NCBI GenBank assembly: GCA_015058065.1
Contig: SVDB01000002.1
Span: forward strand, 1 to 50,495
Origin: Clostridiales bacterium
Lineage (GTDB): Bacteria; Bacillota; Clostridia; Peptostreptococcales; Anaerovoracaceae
Direction of reading: 5' to 3'
Length of the DNA: 50,495 nt
The position numbers were made by a program, and so were the translations under genes. Positions within the stretch are counted from its first letter, which is position 1. The number at the start of each line of letters is the position of its first letter. Shown here piece after piece: positions 8,109 through 18,600 of the stretch. The notes beneath the pieces were generated by a model. The model was not told the origin of the DNA. It did no database searches and saw nothing but the letters and a program-made list of their open reading frames with translations.

Positions 8109-10058
8109 CTATTTGTTCAGCATCTCCATTATCTGCTCTTCGGTGATTATCGCGATCCCCAGTTCGCGGGCTGCCTTGTTTTTCGATGAACCGGAGCCGG
8201 GATCGTTCGTTATCAGATAATCCGTCTTCGCGGATACTGAGCCCGCGACCTTGCCTCCCTCGGCTTCTATCTCAGCCTTGAGGTCCTTGCGGTTCGCGTA
8301 ATGCTCCAGACTTCCGGTTATTACAAAAGTCTTGCCCTCAAGACTCGTGCCCGCGGCCTCGTAGCTTTCATCGATAGTAAGCAGGCCCAGAAGGTCATCG
8401 ATCGCCGCGCGGTTTCTTTCATCCGCAAAAAAGCCTACATAATCACGGGCCATGACGGAACCGACGCCGTCTATGTCCGTAAGCGCCTCTTCATCGAGGT
8501 CCTGTATGTCGCTCCATTTGTTCCTGCAGGCGCGGGATATCAGATTTGATGTCGCGACTCCGATGCCCGGCACGCCAAGTCCGTAGAGCAGTCTCGCCGG
8601 CGTGGTGCGCGAAGCCCTCTTTGCCGACTCTATAAGGTTATCATACGACTTTGCGCCGAAACCTTCCATACCAATAATAGCATTTTTATGTTCCTCAAGC
8701 CTGAACAGATCCGCGAAATCGCTCAGAGCCCCAATGCCTATCAGTTTGAGCAGTCCTGACTCGGACAGTCCTTCGATATTCATCGCGTCTCTCGATACGA
8801 AGTGCTCGAACCTCTTTACATGCTTTGCCAGGCAGTCCGGGTTCGTACAGATAAGAGTCTTTGTCCCCTCATCGTCTCTGACGAGCGTGCTGCCTCCGCA
8901 GACCGGGCAAGTTTCCGGTATCTTTATATTGCCGCTCCTCGTGAGGTTCCCGGCGAGCTGAGGGATGATCATATTGGCTTTATACACCTGTATGGTATCG
9001 CCTGTTCCCAGTTCAAGATCTTCCATGATATTCAGATTGTGTACGGAAGCGCGCGATACAGTGGTGCCTTCAAGCTCAACAGGGTCAAAAATGGCCACCG
9101 GATTGAGCAGACCCGTGCGCGACGGACTCCACTCTATCTCGCGAAGCACTGTCTCGGCCTGCTGATCGCGCCACTTGAAAGCGATCGAGTCCTTCGGATA
9201 CTTTGCCGTCTCGCCGAGAGTCGAAGCGTAATCCGCGTCTTCAAGTGTCAGCACAAGTCCGTCAGACGGTATATCAAAAGTCTTTATTTCCTCTTCATAT
9301 TTGTCGATAGCGTCGAGCAGGCTGTCCTTGTCGACCATCATGTAATCCACGGTCTCAAAGCCCTGAGCCTTCATCCACTCCATCTTTTCCCTGCGGCTCG
9401 AAGTCTCAAAGCCTTCGGAAAGAGTCAGGCTGAAAGCGTAGAAATTGACTCTTCTTTCCGCGGTGACTTTAGGATCAAGCTGACGGATGCTTCCGCTGCA
9501 GAGGTTTCTCGGGTTTTTGTACTTGGCGTCCGCATCCTCGATCGCCTCATTGATCTTCTCGAAATCCGAATATCTTATGACAGCTTCGCCGCGGACCATG
9601 ACCTTGCCCTTGTGAGGGATGCTCTTCGGAACGTTGCGGCACGCGAGCACATTCGCGGTGATGAGTTCTCCCTCGACACCGTTGCCTCTTGTGACCCCCT
9701 GTACCAGTCTGCCGTTCTCATATGTGATGCCGACAGTGAGACCATCGAGTTTCCACGAAAGCAGTCCGGTCTTGTCACCGAGCCAGGCCTTCAGTTCGTC
9801 TCTGTCCTTGGTCTTGTTGAGCGAGAGCATCTTGATATCATGCACTATCTTAGGCAGTCCCGCTGCGGTCTCAAAGCCCACGTTGATCGACGGGCTGTCA
9901 TCCCTGATGTAGCCGGTCTCGTCCTCGAGGGCGAGGAGTTCGTCATACATCTCATCGTATTCGTAGTTAGTGATGATCTCGACCCCCTGCGTATAGTACG
10001 CGTGAGAAGCCTCATTCAGTTTTTCGACCAGTTCGTCTATCCTTTTTCTCTGATCCAT
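8109..10058 (-). CDS. ligA: NAD-dependent DNA ligase
   Basis: KLDG adenylation motif (LSWKLDGLTVGITYENG), Zn finger CPVCGG...CTNPDC, HhH region, C-terminal BRCT (GKTFVITGSLEHYANRKDLKAEIEAEGGKV). Confidence 0.97.
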   Translation of the reverse strand: MDQRKRIDELVEKLNEASHAYYTQGVEIITNYEYDEMYDELLALEDETGYIRDDSPSINVGFETAAGLPKIVHDIKMLSLNKTKDRDELKAWLGDKTGLLSWKLDGLTVGITYENGRLVQGVTRGNGVEGELITANVLACRNVPKSIPHKGKVMVRGEAVIRYSDFEKINEAIEDADAKYKNPRNLCSGSIRQLDPKVTAERRVNFYAFSLTLSEGFETSSRREKMEWMKAQGFETVDYMMVDKDSLLDAIDKYEEEIKTFDIPSDGLVLTLEDADYASTLGETAKYPKDSIAFKWRDQQAETVLREIEWSPSRTGLLNPVAIFDPVELEGTTVSRASVHNLNIMEDLELGTGDTIQVYKANMIIPQLAGNLTRSGNIKIPETCPVCGGSTLVRDDEGTKTLICTNPDCLAKHVKRFEHFVSRDAMNIEGLSESGLLKLIGIGALSDFADLFRLEEHKNAIIGMEGFGAKSYDNLIESAKRASRTTPARLLYGLGVPGIGVATSNLISRACRNKWSDIQDLDEEALTDIDGVGSVMARDYVGFFADERNRAAIDDLLGLLTIDESYEAAGTSLEGKTFVITGSLEHYANRKDLKAEIEAEGGKVAGSVSAKTDYLITNDPGSGSSKNKAARELGIAIITEEQIMEMLNK

Positions 10059-10114
10059 ACTCTTTTACCTGTTGGATGATGATCCCGCTGTCTGAGCCGG
10101 ATAATGGCGGCTCA

Positions 10115-12445
10115 TCAGTTTACTTTTTCCATTTTGACGTAACCCTTGCCGAGTTTTTTCTGTCCGAAATCGTCGAACATCACCGTCATCGTCTTTTCGT
10201 CCTGTTCTATCACCATTCCCTCGCCGAACTTAGGATGACGTACGATATCCCCATTGGCGAATTCCTGATGTATCTTAGCTTTTTCTTTGGTCTGCCTTCT
10301 GGCTGCAGAAAGGCTGTCGAACGGTTTAGTCGCCGGTTCTCCGGCATACCCGTCCGCAGTTCCGTGCGATCTGCCTCCGAAGTAGTAGTCTCCGAACCAG
10401 CCGCCCTCGCCTCTGAGGCCGGATCCCGTCCGCACTTTCTCGTTCACGGTCACGTCGCCGTCCATGCACTCTTTGTCCATTTCATTAAGGAACACAGATT
10501 CGACCTGGAAGTCCGTGCGCCCGTAAACCGTACGGACCTGAGCGCCGGTCAGATAGAGTTTCTTCATCGCTCTGGTGACCCCCACGTAGCAGAGTCTGCG
10601 TTCCTCTTCCATGCCGTGGTCCTCATCGAACGCCCCCATGCCGGGGAACATCCCGTTTTCCATGCCGGGCATGAATACCACCGGGAATTCGAGGCCCTTC
10701 GCGGAATGCAGCGTCATCAGCACGACCGCGTCTTCATCCTCGTCGTGATTGTCTATATCAGCCATCAGTGTGATCTGCTCGAGGAAAGCAGAGAGCTCGG
10801 TCTGATCATCAGCGTCGAAACCTTCTCCGAGGAGTTCCAGTCTTTCAGCTTTCAGTTCCTCACGCAGGGCCTGAGAGCTGCCGTCAGTAAGCCCTTTTTC
10901 GAACTCAGCTATGACGGATTTGAATTCCATTATGTTTTCGATGCGGCTCTCGGCCTCTACCGTGCCCGCGTCTTCGAGCGCCTTCAGATAACCCGAGCGG
11001 CTCAGCACGTTATCATAGATATCTGTCAGAGTCAGATTGTCCTGCTCTTCCCTTATGCCGCCTATCATGCCGGTGAACGCTTCCACAGCTGCTCTCACCT
11101 TCGGCCCGAAAGCCGCGAGCAGTTCTCTGTCGCACAGAGCCTCGTATATAGTCATCCCGTAAGCGTTCGCGTATTCCTCTATGCCCGCGAGAGTCTTTCC
11201 TCCTATGCCGCGCTTCGGCTCGTTGATCACCCTCAGCATCGACACGTTGTCACCCGGGTTCTCGATCAGGCGCAGATAAGCCATCACATCTTTTATCTCT
11301 TTGCGGTCATAGTATCTGAGACCCGCCAGCACCCTGTACGGTATGCCGCGGAAACTGAACTTCTCTTCGAAACTTCTCGACTGGGCGTTCTTGCGGTAAA
11401 GGATCGCGAAGTCCTTGTAATCGTATCCTTCGTCCGCTCTCAGCCTCTCTATCTCAGAGCCGATCCACCACGCCTCCTGGCGCTCGTCCTCGAGCCTTTT
11501 GTAGGTGATCTTCGCTCCGTCTTTTCTTTCCGTCCAGAGAGCCTTCGCCTTCCTTTCCTTGTTGTTTCTGATGACGGAATTGGCGAGCTTCAGGATATTG
11601 CCGTCAGACCTGTAGTTCTGCTCGAGCCTTATCGTCAGCACATCGCGGAAGTCGTTCTCGAAGTCGAGGATGTTACGTATGTCAGCCCCGCGCCACTGAT
11701 AGATGCACTGGTCATCGTCGCCCACCACGCAGAGATTCCCGTGGACCGAGGCCAGCATCCTGATAAGTTTGTACTGCAGATAGTTGGTGTCCTGATACTC
11801 ATCTACCATGATGTATCTGAAGCGGTTCGCGTAATACGCCAGTATATCGGGATTCTGTTCGAGCAGCTTTACGCCGTTCCACAGCAGGTCGTCGAAGTCC
11901 ATGGCGTTCGCAGCCATGAGTTCAGCCGTGTATCGCTTGTATACCTCATAGATCGACTTGTCCTGAGGCAGTCCCGGTCTTGAGGCGATGAATTCCTCTG
12001 GTCCCTCCTCACGCTCCTTGCACTTGCTAATGACCGTGATAATGAGAGAGACCGGAGTCATCCTGTCATCAACTTCGAGTTCCCTGCTTATGCGCTTGAT
12101 GAGGGTCTTCTTATCCGTTTCGTCGTAGACCGTAAAGCCCGCCTTATATCCGAGTCTTTCAGGTGAATACCTGAGCATGCGAAGACACATGGCATGGAAA
12201 GTCATTATCCACATCCCGTAGACTTCGCCGACCAGATCGGTTACACGGCTTCTCATCTCTCCGGCAGCCTTGTTGGTAAATGTTACGGCAAGTATGCTGC
12301 GGGGATCGATCCCCTGCTCTATCATATATGCCATGCGGTGAGTCATCGTCGCCGTCTTTCCCGATCCCGCGCCCGCAAGTATCAGAAGAGGCCCGTCAAT
12401 ATGCCTTACCGCCTTATTCTGTTCACTGTTTAAAGTCATACGCAT
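10115..12445 (-). CDS. pcrA: ATP-dependent DNA helicase, PcrA/UvrD
   Basis: LNSEQNKAVRHIDGPLLILAGAGSGKTATMTHRMAYMI, FTNKAAGEMRSRV, VVGDDDQCIYQWRGADIRNIL, LMTLHSAKGLEFPVVF. Confidence 0.96.
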   Translation of the reverse strand: MRMTLNSEQNKAVRHIDGPLLILAGAGSGKTATMTHRMAYMIEQGIDPRSILAVTFTNKAAGEMRSRVTDLVGEVYGMWIMTFHAMCLRMLRYSPERLGYKAGFTVYDETDKKTLIKRISRELEVDDRMTPVSLIITVISKCKEREEGPEEFIASRPGLPQDKSIYEVYKRYTAELMAANAMDFDDLLWNGVKLLEQNPDILAYYANRFRYIMVDEYQDTNYLQYKLIRMLASVHGNLCVVGDDDQCIYQWRGADIRNILDFENDFRDVLTIRLEQNYRSDGNILKLANSVIRNNKERKAKALWTERKDGAKITYKRLEDERQEAWWIGSEIERLRADEGYDYKDFAILYRKNAQSRSFEEKFSFRGIPYRVLAGLRYYDRKEIKDVMAYLRLIENPGDNVSMLRVINEPKRGIGGKTLAGIEEYANAYGMTIYEALCDRELLAAFGPKVRAAVEAFTGMIGGIREEQDNLTLTDIYDNVLSRSGYLKALEDAGTVEAESRIENIMEFKSVIAEFEKGLTDGSSQALREELKAERLELLGEGFDADDQTELSAFLEQITLMADIDNHDEDEDAVVLMTLHSAKGLEFPVVFMPGMENGMFPGMGAFDEDHGMEEERRLCYVGVTRAMKKLYLTGAQVRTVYGRTDFQVESVFLNEMDKECMDGDVTVNEKVRTGSGLRGEGGWFGDYYFGGRSHGTADGYAGEPATKPFDSLSAARRQTKEKAKIHQEFANGDIVRHPKFGEGMVIEQDEKTMTVMFDDFGQKKLGKGYVKMEKVN

Positions 12446-12529
12446 AGTTAGTTTATTTTACCATATTCTTCCCTGTGAATGACAGACCGCGGGTGCTCTC
12501 AAACGTGCTGTTTTTGCCCCCGTAACTGG

Positions 12530-12557
12530 TTGACTTTTTATACTGTGGTGCTAAAAT
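12530..12557 (+). promoter_or_regulatory. Predicted sigma-A promoter of gdhA
   Basis: TTGACT (12530-12535), 16 bp spacer, TAAAAT (12552-12557). Confidence 0.65.
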
Positions 12558-12564
12558 TTAACTG

Positions 12565-12582
12565 CGGGCCGCTGCAGGCCCG
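12565..12582 (+). other. GC-rich stem-loop at the predicted 5' end of the gdhA mRNA
   Basis: CGGGCC-GCTGCA-GGCCCG, directly downstream of the predicted -10 and followed by AAAAAATAATCAATTG. Confidence 0.5.
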
Positions 12583-12625
12583 GGCCAAAAAATAATCAAT
12601 TGTTTATTTAAGGAGAGTGATACCA

Positions 12626-13993
12626 ATGGCAAATTATGTAGAAAGAGTCATCGAGCAGTGCAAGAAGAACAACCCTGGTGAGGTTGAATTCCACCAGACT
12701 GTAGAAGAAGTACTTTCTTCCCTTCAGCCTGTAGTTGAGCAGCACCCTGAGTATGAAGAGTGCGCACTTCTTGAGAGACTCGTTGAGCCTGAAAGAGGAG
12801 TAACATTCAGAGTAGTATGGGTTGATGACAATGGCAAAGTCCAGGTCAACAAGGGCTACAGATATCAGTTCAGCAGCGCAATCGGACCTTACAAGGGCGG
12901 TCTGAGATTCGCTCCAAACGTATATCCTGGAATCATCAAGTTCCTCGGATTCGAGCAGATCTTCAAGAACTCCCTGACAGGTCTTCCTATCGGCGGCGGC
13001 AAGGGCGGTTCGGACTTCGATCCTAACGGCAAGAGCGACGCTGAGGTTATGAGATTCTGCCAGGCTTTCATGACAGAGCTCTACAGACATATCGGACCTA
13101 ACACTGACGTTCCTGCAGGTGACCTCGGTGTTGGCGCAAGAGAGATCGGATACCTCTTCGGACAGTATAAGAGAATCGTTGACAAGTATGAAGGCGTTCT
13201 CACAGGTAAGGGAATCCCTTACGGCGGACTCCTCGGCAGAACAGAAGCTACAGGCTTCGGTATCGTATGGTACGCAGAGGAGATGCTGAAGGCTAACGGC
13301 GAAGAGATCAAGGACAAGGTAGTCGCTATCTCCGGATTCGGTAACGTATCCTGGGGAACAGCATGGCAGCTCCAGAGACTGGGCGCTAAGCTGGTAACTA
13401 TCTCCGGACCGGACGGATACATCTACGATCCAGAAGGAATCAGCACAGACGAGAAGGTTGCTTACCTGCTCGAGCTCAGAGGATCCGGAAAGAACATCTG
13501 CGCTCCTTACGCAGAGAAGTTCCCTGAAGCTACATTCTTCCCTGGCAAGAAGCCTTGGGGCGTATTCCAGGATACAGGATGCAAGGTTGACATGTTCATC
13601 CCATGCGCTATGCAGAACGACGTTCACATGGAGCATGCTAAGCAGATCGTTGAGGGCGGCTGCAAGTTCTATTGCGAAGGCGCTAACATGCCTACAACAA
13701 ATGACGCTCTTAAGTATCTCATGGATAACTGCATCGCAGTTGGTCCTGCTAAGGCTGCTAACGCTGGCGGCGTTGCCTGCTCCTGCATCGAGATGGGACA
13801 GAACGCTGGTCACACAGTATTCCAGCACGAGGACGTTTATGCACAGCTCCACCAGATCATGAAGAACATCTACAATGCATGTGCTAATGCTGGTGAGAAG
13901 TACTATGGCAACAAGAACGCTCTGGTACAGGGTGCTAACATCGCTGGATTCGAGAGAGTTGCTGAGGCTATGATGGCTCAGGGTCTCGTATAA
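12626..13993 (+). CDS. gdhA: NADP-specific glutamate dehydrogenase
   Basis: RGVTFRVVWVDDNGKVQVNKGYRYQFSSAIGPYKGGLRF, GLPIGGGKGGSDFDPNGKSDAEVMRFCQAFMTEL, GFGNVSWGTAWQ. ATG at 12626 preceded by AAGGAGAG. Confidence 0.97.
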   Translation: MANYVERVIEQCKKNNPGEVEFHQTVEEVLSSLQPVVEQHPEYEECALLERLVEPERGVTFRVVWVDDNGKVQVNKGYRYQFSSAIGPYKGGLRFAPNVYPGIIKFLGFEQIFKNSLTGLPIGGGKGGSDFDPNGKSDAEVMRFCQAFMTELYRHIGPNTDVPAGDLGVGAREIGYLFGQYKRIVDKYEGVLTGKGIPYGGLLGRTEATGFGIVWYAEEMLKANGEEIKDKVVAISGFGNVSWGTAWQLQRLGAKLVTISGPDGYIYDPEGISTDEKVAYLLELRGSGKNICAPYAEKFPEATFFPGKKPWGVFQDTGCKVDMFIPCAMQNDVHMEHAKQIVEGGCKFYCEGANMPTTNDALKYLMDNCIAVGPAKAANAGGVACSCIEMGQNAGHTVFQHEDVYAQLHQIMKNIYNACANAGEKYYGNKNALVQGANIAGFERVAEAMMAQGLV

Positions 13994-14030
13994 ATCGATG
14001 ACTCTTTAGGTGTAAAACACGAACCCAAAA

Positions 14031-14066
14031 AAGAGACCGCGGAAGCGGTCTCTTTTATTGCTTTTT
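14031..14066 (+). terminator. Rho-independent terminator of gdhA (probably bidirectional with gpx)
   Basis: GAGACCGC-GGAA-GCGGTCTC then TTTTATTGCTTTTT; minus strand also reads into TTTTTTGGG. Confidence 0.85.
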
Positions 14067-14102
14067 GGCTGGCCGGTCATTACGGCAAACCCGGCATCTT
14101 GA

Positions 14103-14654
14103 TCAGAGAGCTGCCTCAACAGCCTTCTTCACATCATCCATGTCATCTGTCGGCTCGAATCTCGCGATTACCTTACCCTCTCTGTCGACGAGGAACTTCG
14201 TGAAGTTCCAGCCGATATAAGTCTTATCACCGAACTTCTTGTTGTTGGCGGCGGCGAATTTGCTGAGCGCGAGATTCTTTATGCCCTTTCCGAAACCGTT
14301 GAACGGCTTTTCGGAAGCGAGGAACGCATACAGCGGATCAGCTGTATCGCCGTTTACGTCGATCTTGGAGAACTGAGGGAACTCAGTTCCGAATTTCAGC
14401 GTGCAGAACTCATGGATCTCGTCGTCGGATCCCGGAGCCTGATCGTTGAACTGGTTGCACGGGAAGTCAAGGATCTCAAAGCCCTTGTCCCTGAGCTCGG
14501 CATACATAGCCTCGAGAGGCTCATAGTGAGGAGTGAATCCGCAGCCTGTAGCTGTATTGACGATAAGCAGGACCTTGCCCTCATAGTCTTTAAGGCTTAC
14601 TTCCTTGCCCATCATATCCTTTACCTTATAATCATAAACTGTACCCATAGTCAC
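14103..14654 (-). CDS. Glutathione peroxidase family protein
   Basis: LLIVNTATGCGFTPHYEPLEAMYAELRDKGFEILDFPCNQF and YIGWNFTKFLVDREGKVIARFEPT. Confidence 0.93.
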   Translation of the reverse strand: MTMGTVYDYKVKDMMGKEVSLKDYEGKVLLIVNTATGCGFTPHYEPLEAMYAELRDKGFEILDFPCNQFNDQAPGSDDEIHEFCTLKFGTEFPQFSKIDVNGDTADPLYAFLASEKPFNGFGKGIKNLALSKFAAANNKKFGDKTYIGWNFTKFLVDREGKVIARFEPTDDMDDVKKAVEAAL

Positions 14655-14752
14655 ATACTCCCTTCTGTTATTAAGTTAAATGCATCTTATCATATTATCG
14701 CGCTTCTATTATGAAAAAACTGTGAAAAAGCAGTCAGTTCCCTGTTCTGCCG

Positions 14753-15643
14753 CTATTTCTTCCCCAGAAAATTCCTGACTATATCAGCATACATCCCGGG
14801 TTCTGTGATGATCGATACTGCGTGGTCGACCCCCGGGATCAGATGGAATTCGCTCTTCCCTTTTGTCCTTTCAGCCATTCTCTCGGAATTATCAGGCGAA
14901 ATCAGGCTGTCGTCCGCCCCGTGTATGAACAGTACCGGTATCGTATTGTCGTCGAGCGAATCGATAGGACGCATGTCCTTAAGCGAATAATGATATCTTA
15001 TCCTCGCGCCGAGGTCTGCCAGATCCACCAAGAATGACGGGGTCCCGGCCTTCAGCACGTTCTCGATGTCTGAAAAGCCGCAGTCGGCGATCACGAAATC
15101 CACGTCAGGCTTGTACTTCAGGCATGTCACAGAAGTCGCGGAGCCAAGCGACTCCCCTACCAGCCCGAGCGAGGTGATGTCCGGATACCTTTCGCGCGTG
15201 TCATCGATAAGACAAATCAGGTCGTCCGCTTCACGTATGCCGTATGTGGTGAAAGTCGCTTCGTTCTTACCGTGCCCCCTTAGATCGTAAATGACGCAGT
15301 TGTATCCCAGATCGAGATACAGCCACGCGTATTTCAGGGATCCCATCATATTGTCCGTGTATCCATGTGTGATGATCACATAGTCTGTAGTCGGTTCCGG
15401 ATTTTTGAGGAACTCGACATGCAGCACATAACCGTCATACGAGCTGATGGTGTAGTCCGTTTTCTCCAGTTTGTCATAAAAAGATGTGTCGTAGTGCTCT
15501 GACTGCCACTCGAAGGCTTCCTCATATGTCTGCTTCTTTGCGTCCATGACAAACGACGGCAGCATCAGAGTCAGCGTCACGAAAGCGATCAGTACTATTA
15601 CGATCAGAGCGATAAGTATTTTCATGATCCTCTTGTTTTTCAT
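14753..15643 (-). CDS. Membrane-anchored alpha/beta hydrolase
   Basis: N-terminal TM; DYVIITHGYTDN, LVGESLGSATS nucleophile elbow, VLFIHGADDSLISP, PGVDHAVS. Confidence 0.88.
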   Translation of the reverse strand: MKNKRIMKILIALIVIVLIAFVTLTLMLPSFVMDAKKQTYEEAFEWQSEHYDTSFYDKLEKTDYTISSYDGYVLHVEFLKNPEPTTDYVIITHGYTDNMMGSLKYAWLYLDLGYNCVIYDLRGHGKNEATFTTYGIREADDLICLIDDTRERYPDITSLGLVGESLGSATSVTCLKYKPDVDFVIADCGFSDIENVLKAGTPSFLVDLADLGARIRYHYSLKDMRPIDSLDDNTIPVLFIHGADDSLISPDNSERMAERTKGKSEFHLIPGVDHAVSIITEPGMYADIVRNFLGKK

Positions 15644-15665
15644 TCTGTGTATCAGATCTGCGTCG

Positions 15666-18600
15666 CTACACGCGCAGTGCTTCCGCTATGGTGAACAGAT
15701 ACAGATAGGCCTCGCTGACTTCCATTCCGGTACCCTTCAGCACTGCCTCGCTGTAGAGCTCTATCTGCACCTTGTATTCGTCTTTTATACGCTGAAGTTC
15801 GGCTTCACGCGCCGCCCCGGCTCTTATATAACTCGACTTGTAATCGATAAGTATCATCCTGCCGTTCTCTTCGAAGCAACAGTCAATGACACCCTGAACG
15901 AGCATTTCGCGGCCGCCGCGTTCGGTCTTCAGAGTAAACGGTTTCTCGCGCCTGAGCGTTCCTTTCATGGAAGCTTCGACTGCCCTCTTTCCGAGATCGC
16001 TCTCGAAGAAAGCCGCGACACGGCTGAGATCCAGCGAATCGTACACGTCTTCATCGATAGCGCCGTGCTCTTTCAGGAACTCCGCGCGTTCAGCTATATA
16101 TTTCCGGTCTGCCTTGCCTGAAGCGTCCGCGGCTTTTGAGAAGTCGAGGAATTCCATGATCCGGTGATACGCTGTGCCTATGTCAGCCGCGGACGCGCGT
16201 CTCCTGCGCGCCATGCTGCCTGCCAGCGCGGCGACGTCATCCGAGACCGCCGTTACCGCTTCATCGATAGCGCCTGTGAGATCCTTCTCCGCTTCCTCAC
16301 TGAGCTCCGCTCGCCTGATCTCGCTGACCGAGTATTTCGCTTTCGCGCTCAGCATGTCCTCGTCAGGGTACCTGTATCTGAATCTTCTGTCTATCTCATC
16401 ATATACAGCCTGTTCTTCAGCGTTCAGAGGTTCAGCGAGGCAAGCTGTGATGGCCTCAGTCTGTCCTCCGGTCTGAGCGCTTTTGGTCAGCGTCAGCGGA
16501 CCGATGAAGTGCCTGTTGAATGGCGTATAGATCACCCCGCTCATCGCCCTGAGATAGCTCTTCGGCCTCAACTCGCACTTCAGTATATCTGCTTCATCCT
16601 TGCAGGTTCCAACCAGTATTAGTTTGCTGCGGGCTCTTGTCATCGCGACATAGAGGAGTCTGAGTTCTTCCCTGTACGCGTCGCGCTTCGATTTTGAGTT
16701 GATCGCGCGCTGAACGATGGTAGACCTCCAGTACCTTCGCGCGGGATCTATATACGGCAGTCCTATGCCGATCCCGGAATCAAAGCTGAAGCCCTTTTCA
16801 TTAATGTCCATCCTGAACCTGCGGCCGATGCTGCCGACTATGACGAACGGGAACTCGAGTCCTTTGCTCTTGTGTATCGTCGAAATGCGCACCACTTCAG
16901 CGTCACTGCCCGACATGGACGCCTGACCGTTGCTGAGTTTCTTGCTCTTCAGAACTTCGAGGAACGAGATGAACGAACTGAGCGTCGCTATTGAATCCTT
17001 GCTGAACCTGCCCGCCCTGTCGACGAGCGCGCTGAGATTGGCCTGGCGTACCGCTCCTCCGGCCATGGCGCCGGCCATCCTGTAGTAGCCTGAATCGACC
17101 AGCACCTTCCACACAAAGTCTTCGAGAGGCATCATGCGCGAAAGCATGCGCCATTCAAGCAGTCTTTCCCTGGCCTTGCGGGCCTTGTCTCTTAGCGCGC
17201 CTTCAGGCCCTTTCTCAGAGTACCATCCGAAGGCTTCCCAGTAAGCAGGCCTTGTATCCCTGCCAACGGCTCCCATGTGGGCAATCCTTATCTGCGCCAG
17301 TTCGTCAGGATCGAATCCGAACACCTCAGAATGCAGCACCGAGATCAGCGGAACGTCCCTCTTCATATTGTCTATGCACGTTAGGAGCGAAAGAGCGACT
17401 CCTATCTCGACAGTATCGAAATAGTCCTCTGACTCCTCGACATGCGGTTCTATACCGAGTTCCCTGAGCGCGCGGCTCATGGTCTCTCCCCTGTATCTGA
17501 CGGCCCTGAGGAGGATGACTATGTCTTTGGCCTCTGCTTTCCTGACTACGCCAGCCTTGCTGTCGTAAAAATCGGTACCGATTATCGACGCGGCGATCTT
17601 AGCGATATATTCCGCCTCCGCCTCATCCTTGGTCAGTTCTTCTATTTCTTCATCTATTTCACTTATATCATCCGGATCGAAACCGTCGTCCCCGGTCTCT
17701 TCCGCGCATGCTTCCCCGGGATCACCGGCCTCTCCGACCAGTATGTGCACCTCGGGCATGAAATCGTATTCCGGCGGGCACTCAGTAAGACCGGTATGGA
17801 GTTTTGCCCTGTCGTCATATCCGTCCATGATGCGGCTGAATACATGATTGATATACTGTATGGTCGCGTCATTGCTCCTGAAGTTGCGTCCGAGATCGAT
17901 CGCTATGCCGTCAGGATCCTTCCCGTCTGAGTACTTCGCGTACAGTCCCTCGAATATCTCAGGTTCAGCCTGTCTGAACTTGTAGATGCTCTGTTTGATG
18001 TCACCTACCCTGAACACATTATCCGGTCTCGCGACACTGCTGATCAGGCGTTCCTGTATGTTGTTGGTATCCTGATACTCGTCAACAAAGATGTATTTGA
18101 AGCGCCTGCGGAGAGTATCCGCCGCTTCCTTCTTTTTGAGTATGCGGACAGCGATATGCTCCATGTCCGCGAAATCGATGACGCGCCTCGCGCGCTTCTT
18201 TTCATCATAGCGTCTTTCGAATTCCTCGAGCAGCCTGAGATAATAAAGAGTGTACTCATAAGTGGCGTTCATCTCAGCCAGACGCGTCTCAAGATCAGGC
18301 AGCAGGTACCTGTTACTGAAGTTTTTTATCTCGTCCTTATAATCATCCCGTATCGCTTTGACTTCTTCCTTGATCGGATCGTATGCTTCTTTCTGATCTT
18401 TTTTTGCCCTGAGCGTCACGGACGGAAAAGATCCTATCGCGGATATCACCTCTTCATCGAAGCGGCCGGCGCTCAGCATCGCGTATATAGCCTGCGCGGC
18501 TTCAGCCTGAGGCAGCAGCTTTTCCTCGAACATTTCAGGTATGCCCGCGTCATCGAACATGGCCTGCAGCCTGCGGAACGCGGTGCTGACATTCCGGAAT

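Noticed and set aside
8802-10079. 425-aa plus-strand ORF opposite ligA
   Set aside because: Shadow ORF of the ligase coding frame.
10076-11983. 635-aa plus-strand ORF opposite pcrA
   Set aside because: Fully antisense to a clear PcrA helicase; long antisense frames arise from codon bias. No recognisable domain.
12608-13852. 414-aa minus-strand ORF opposite gdhA
   Set aside because: Shadow of the strongly biased gdhA codons; Ser/Leu/Val-rich with no domain features.
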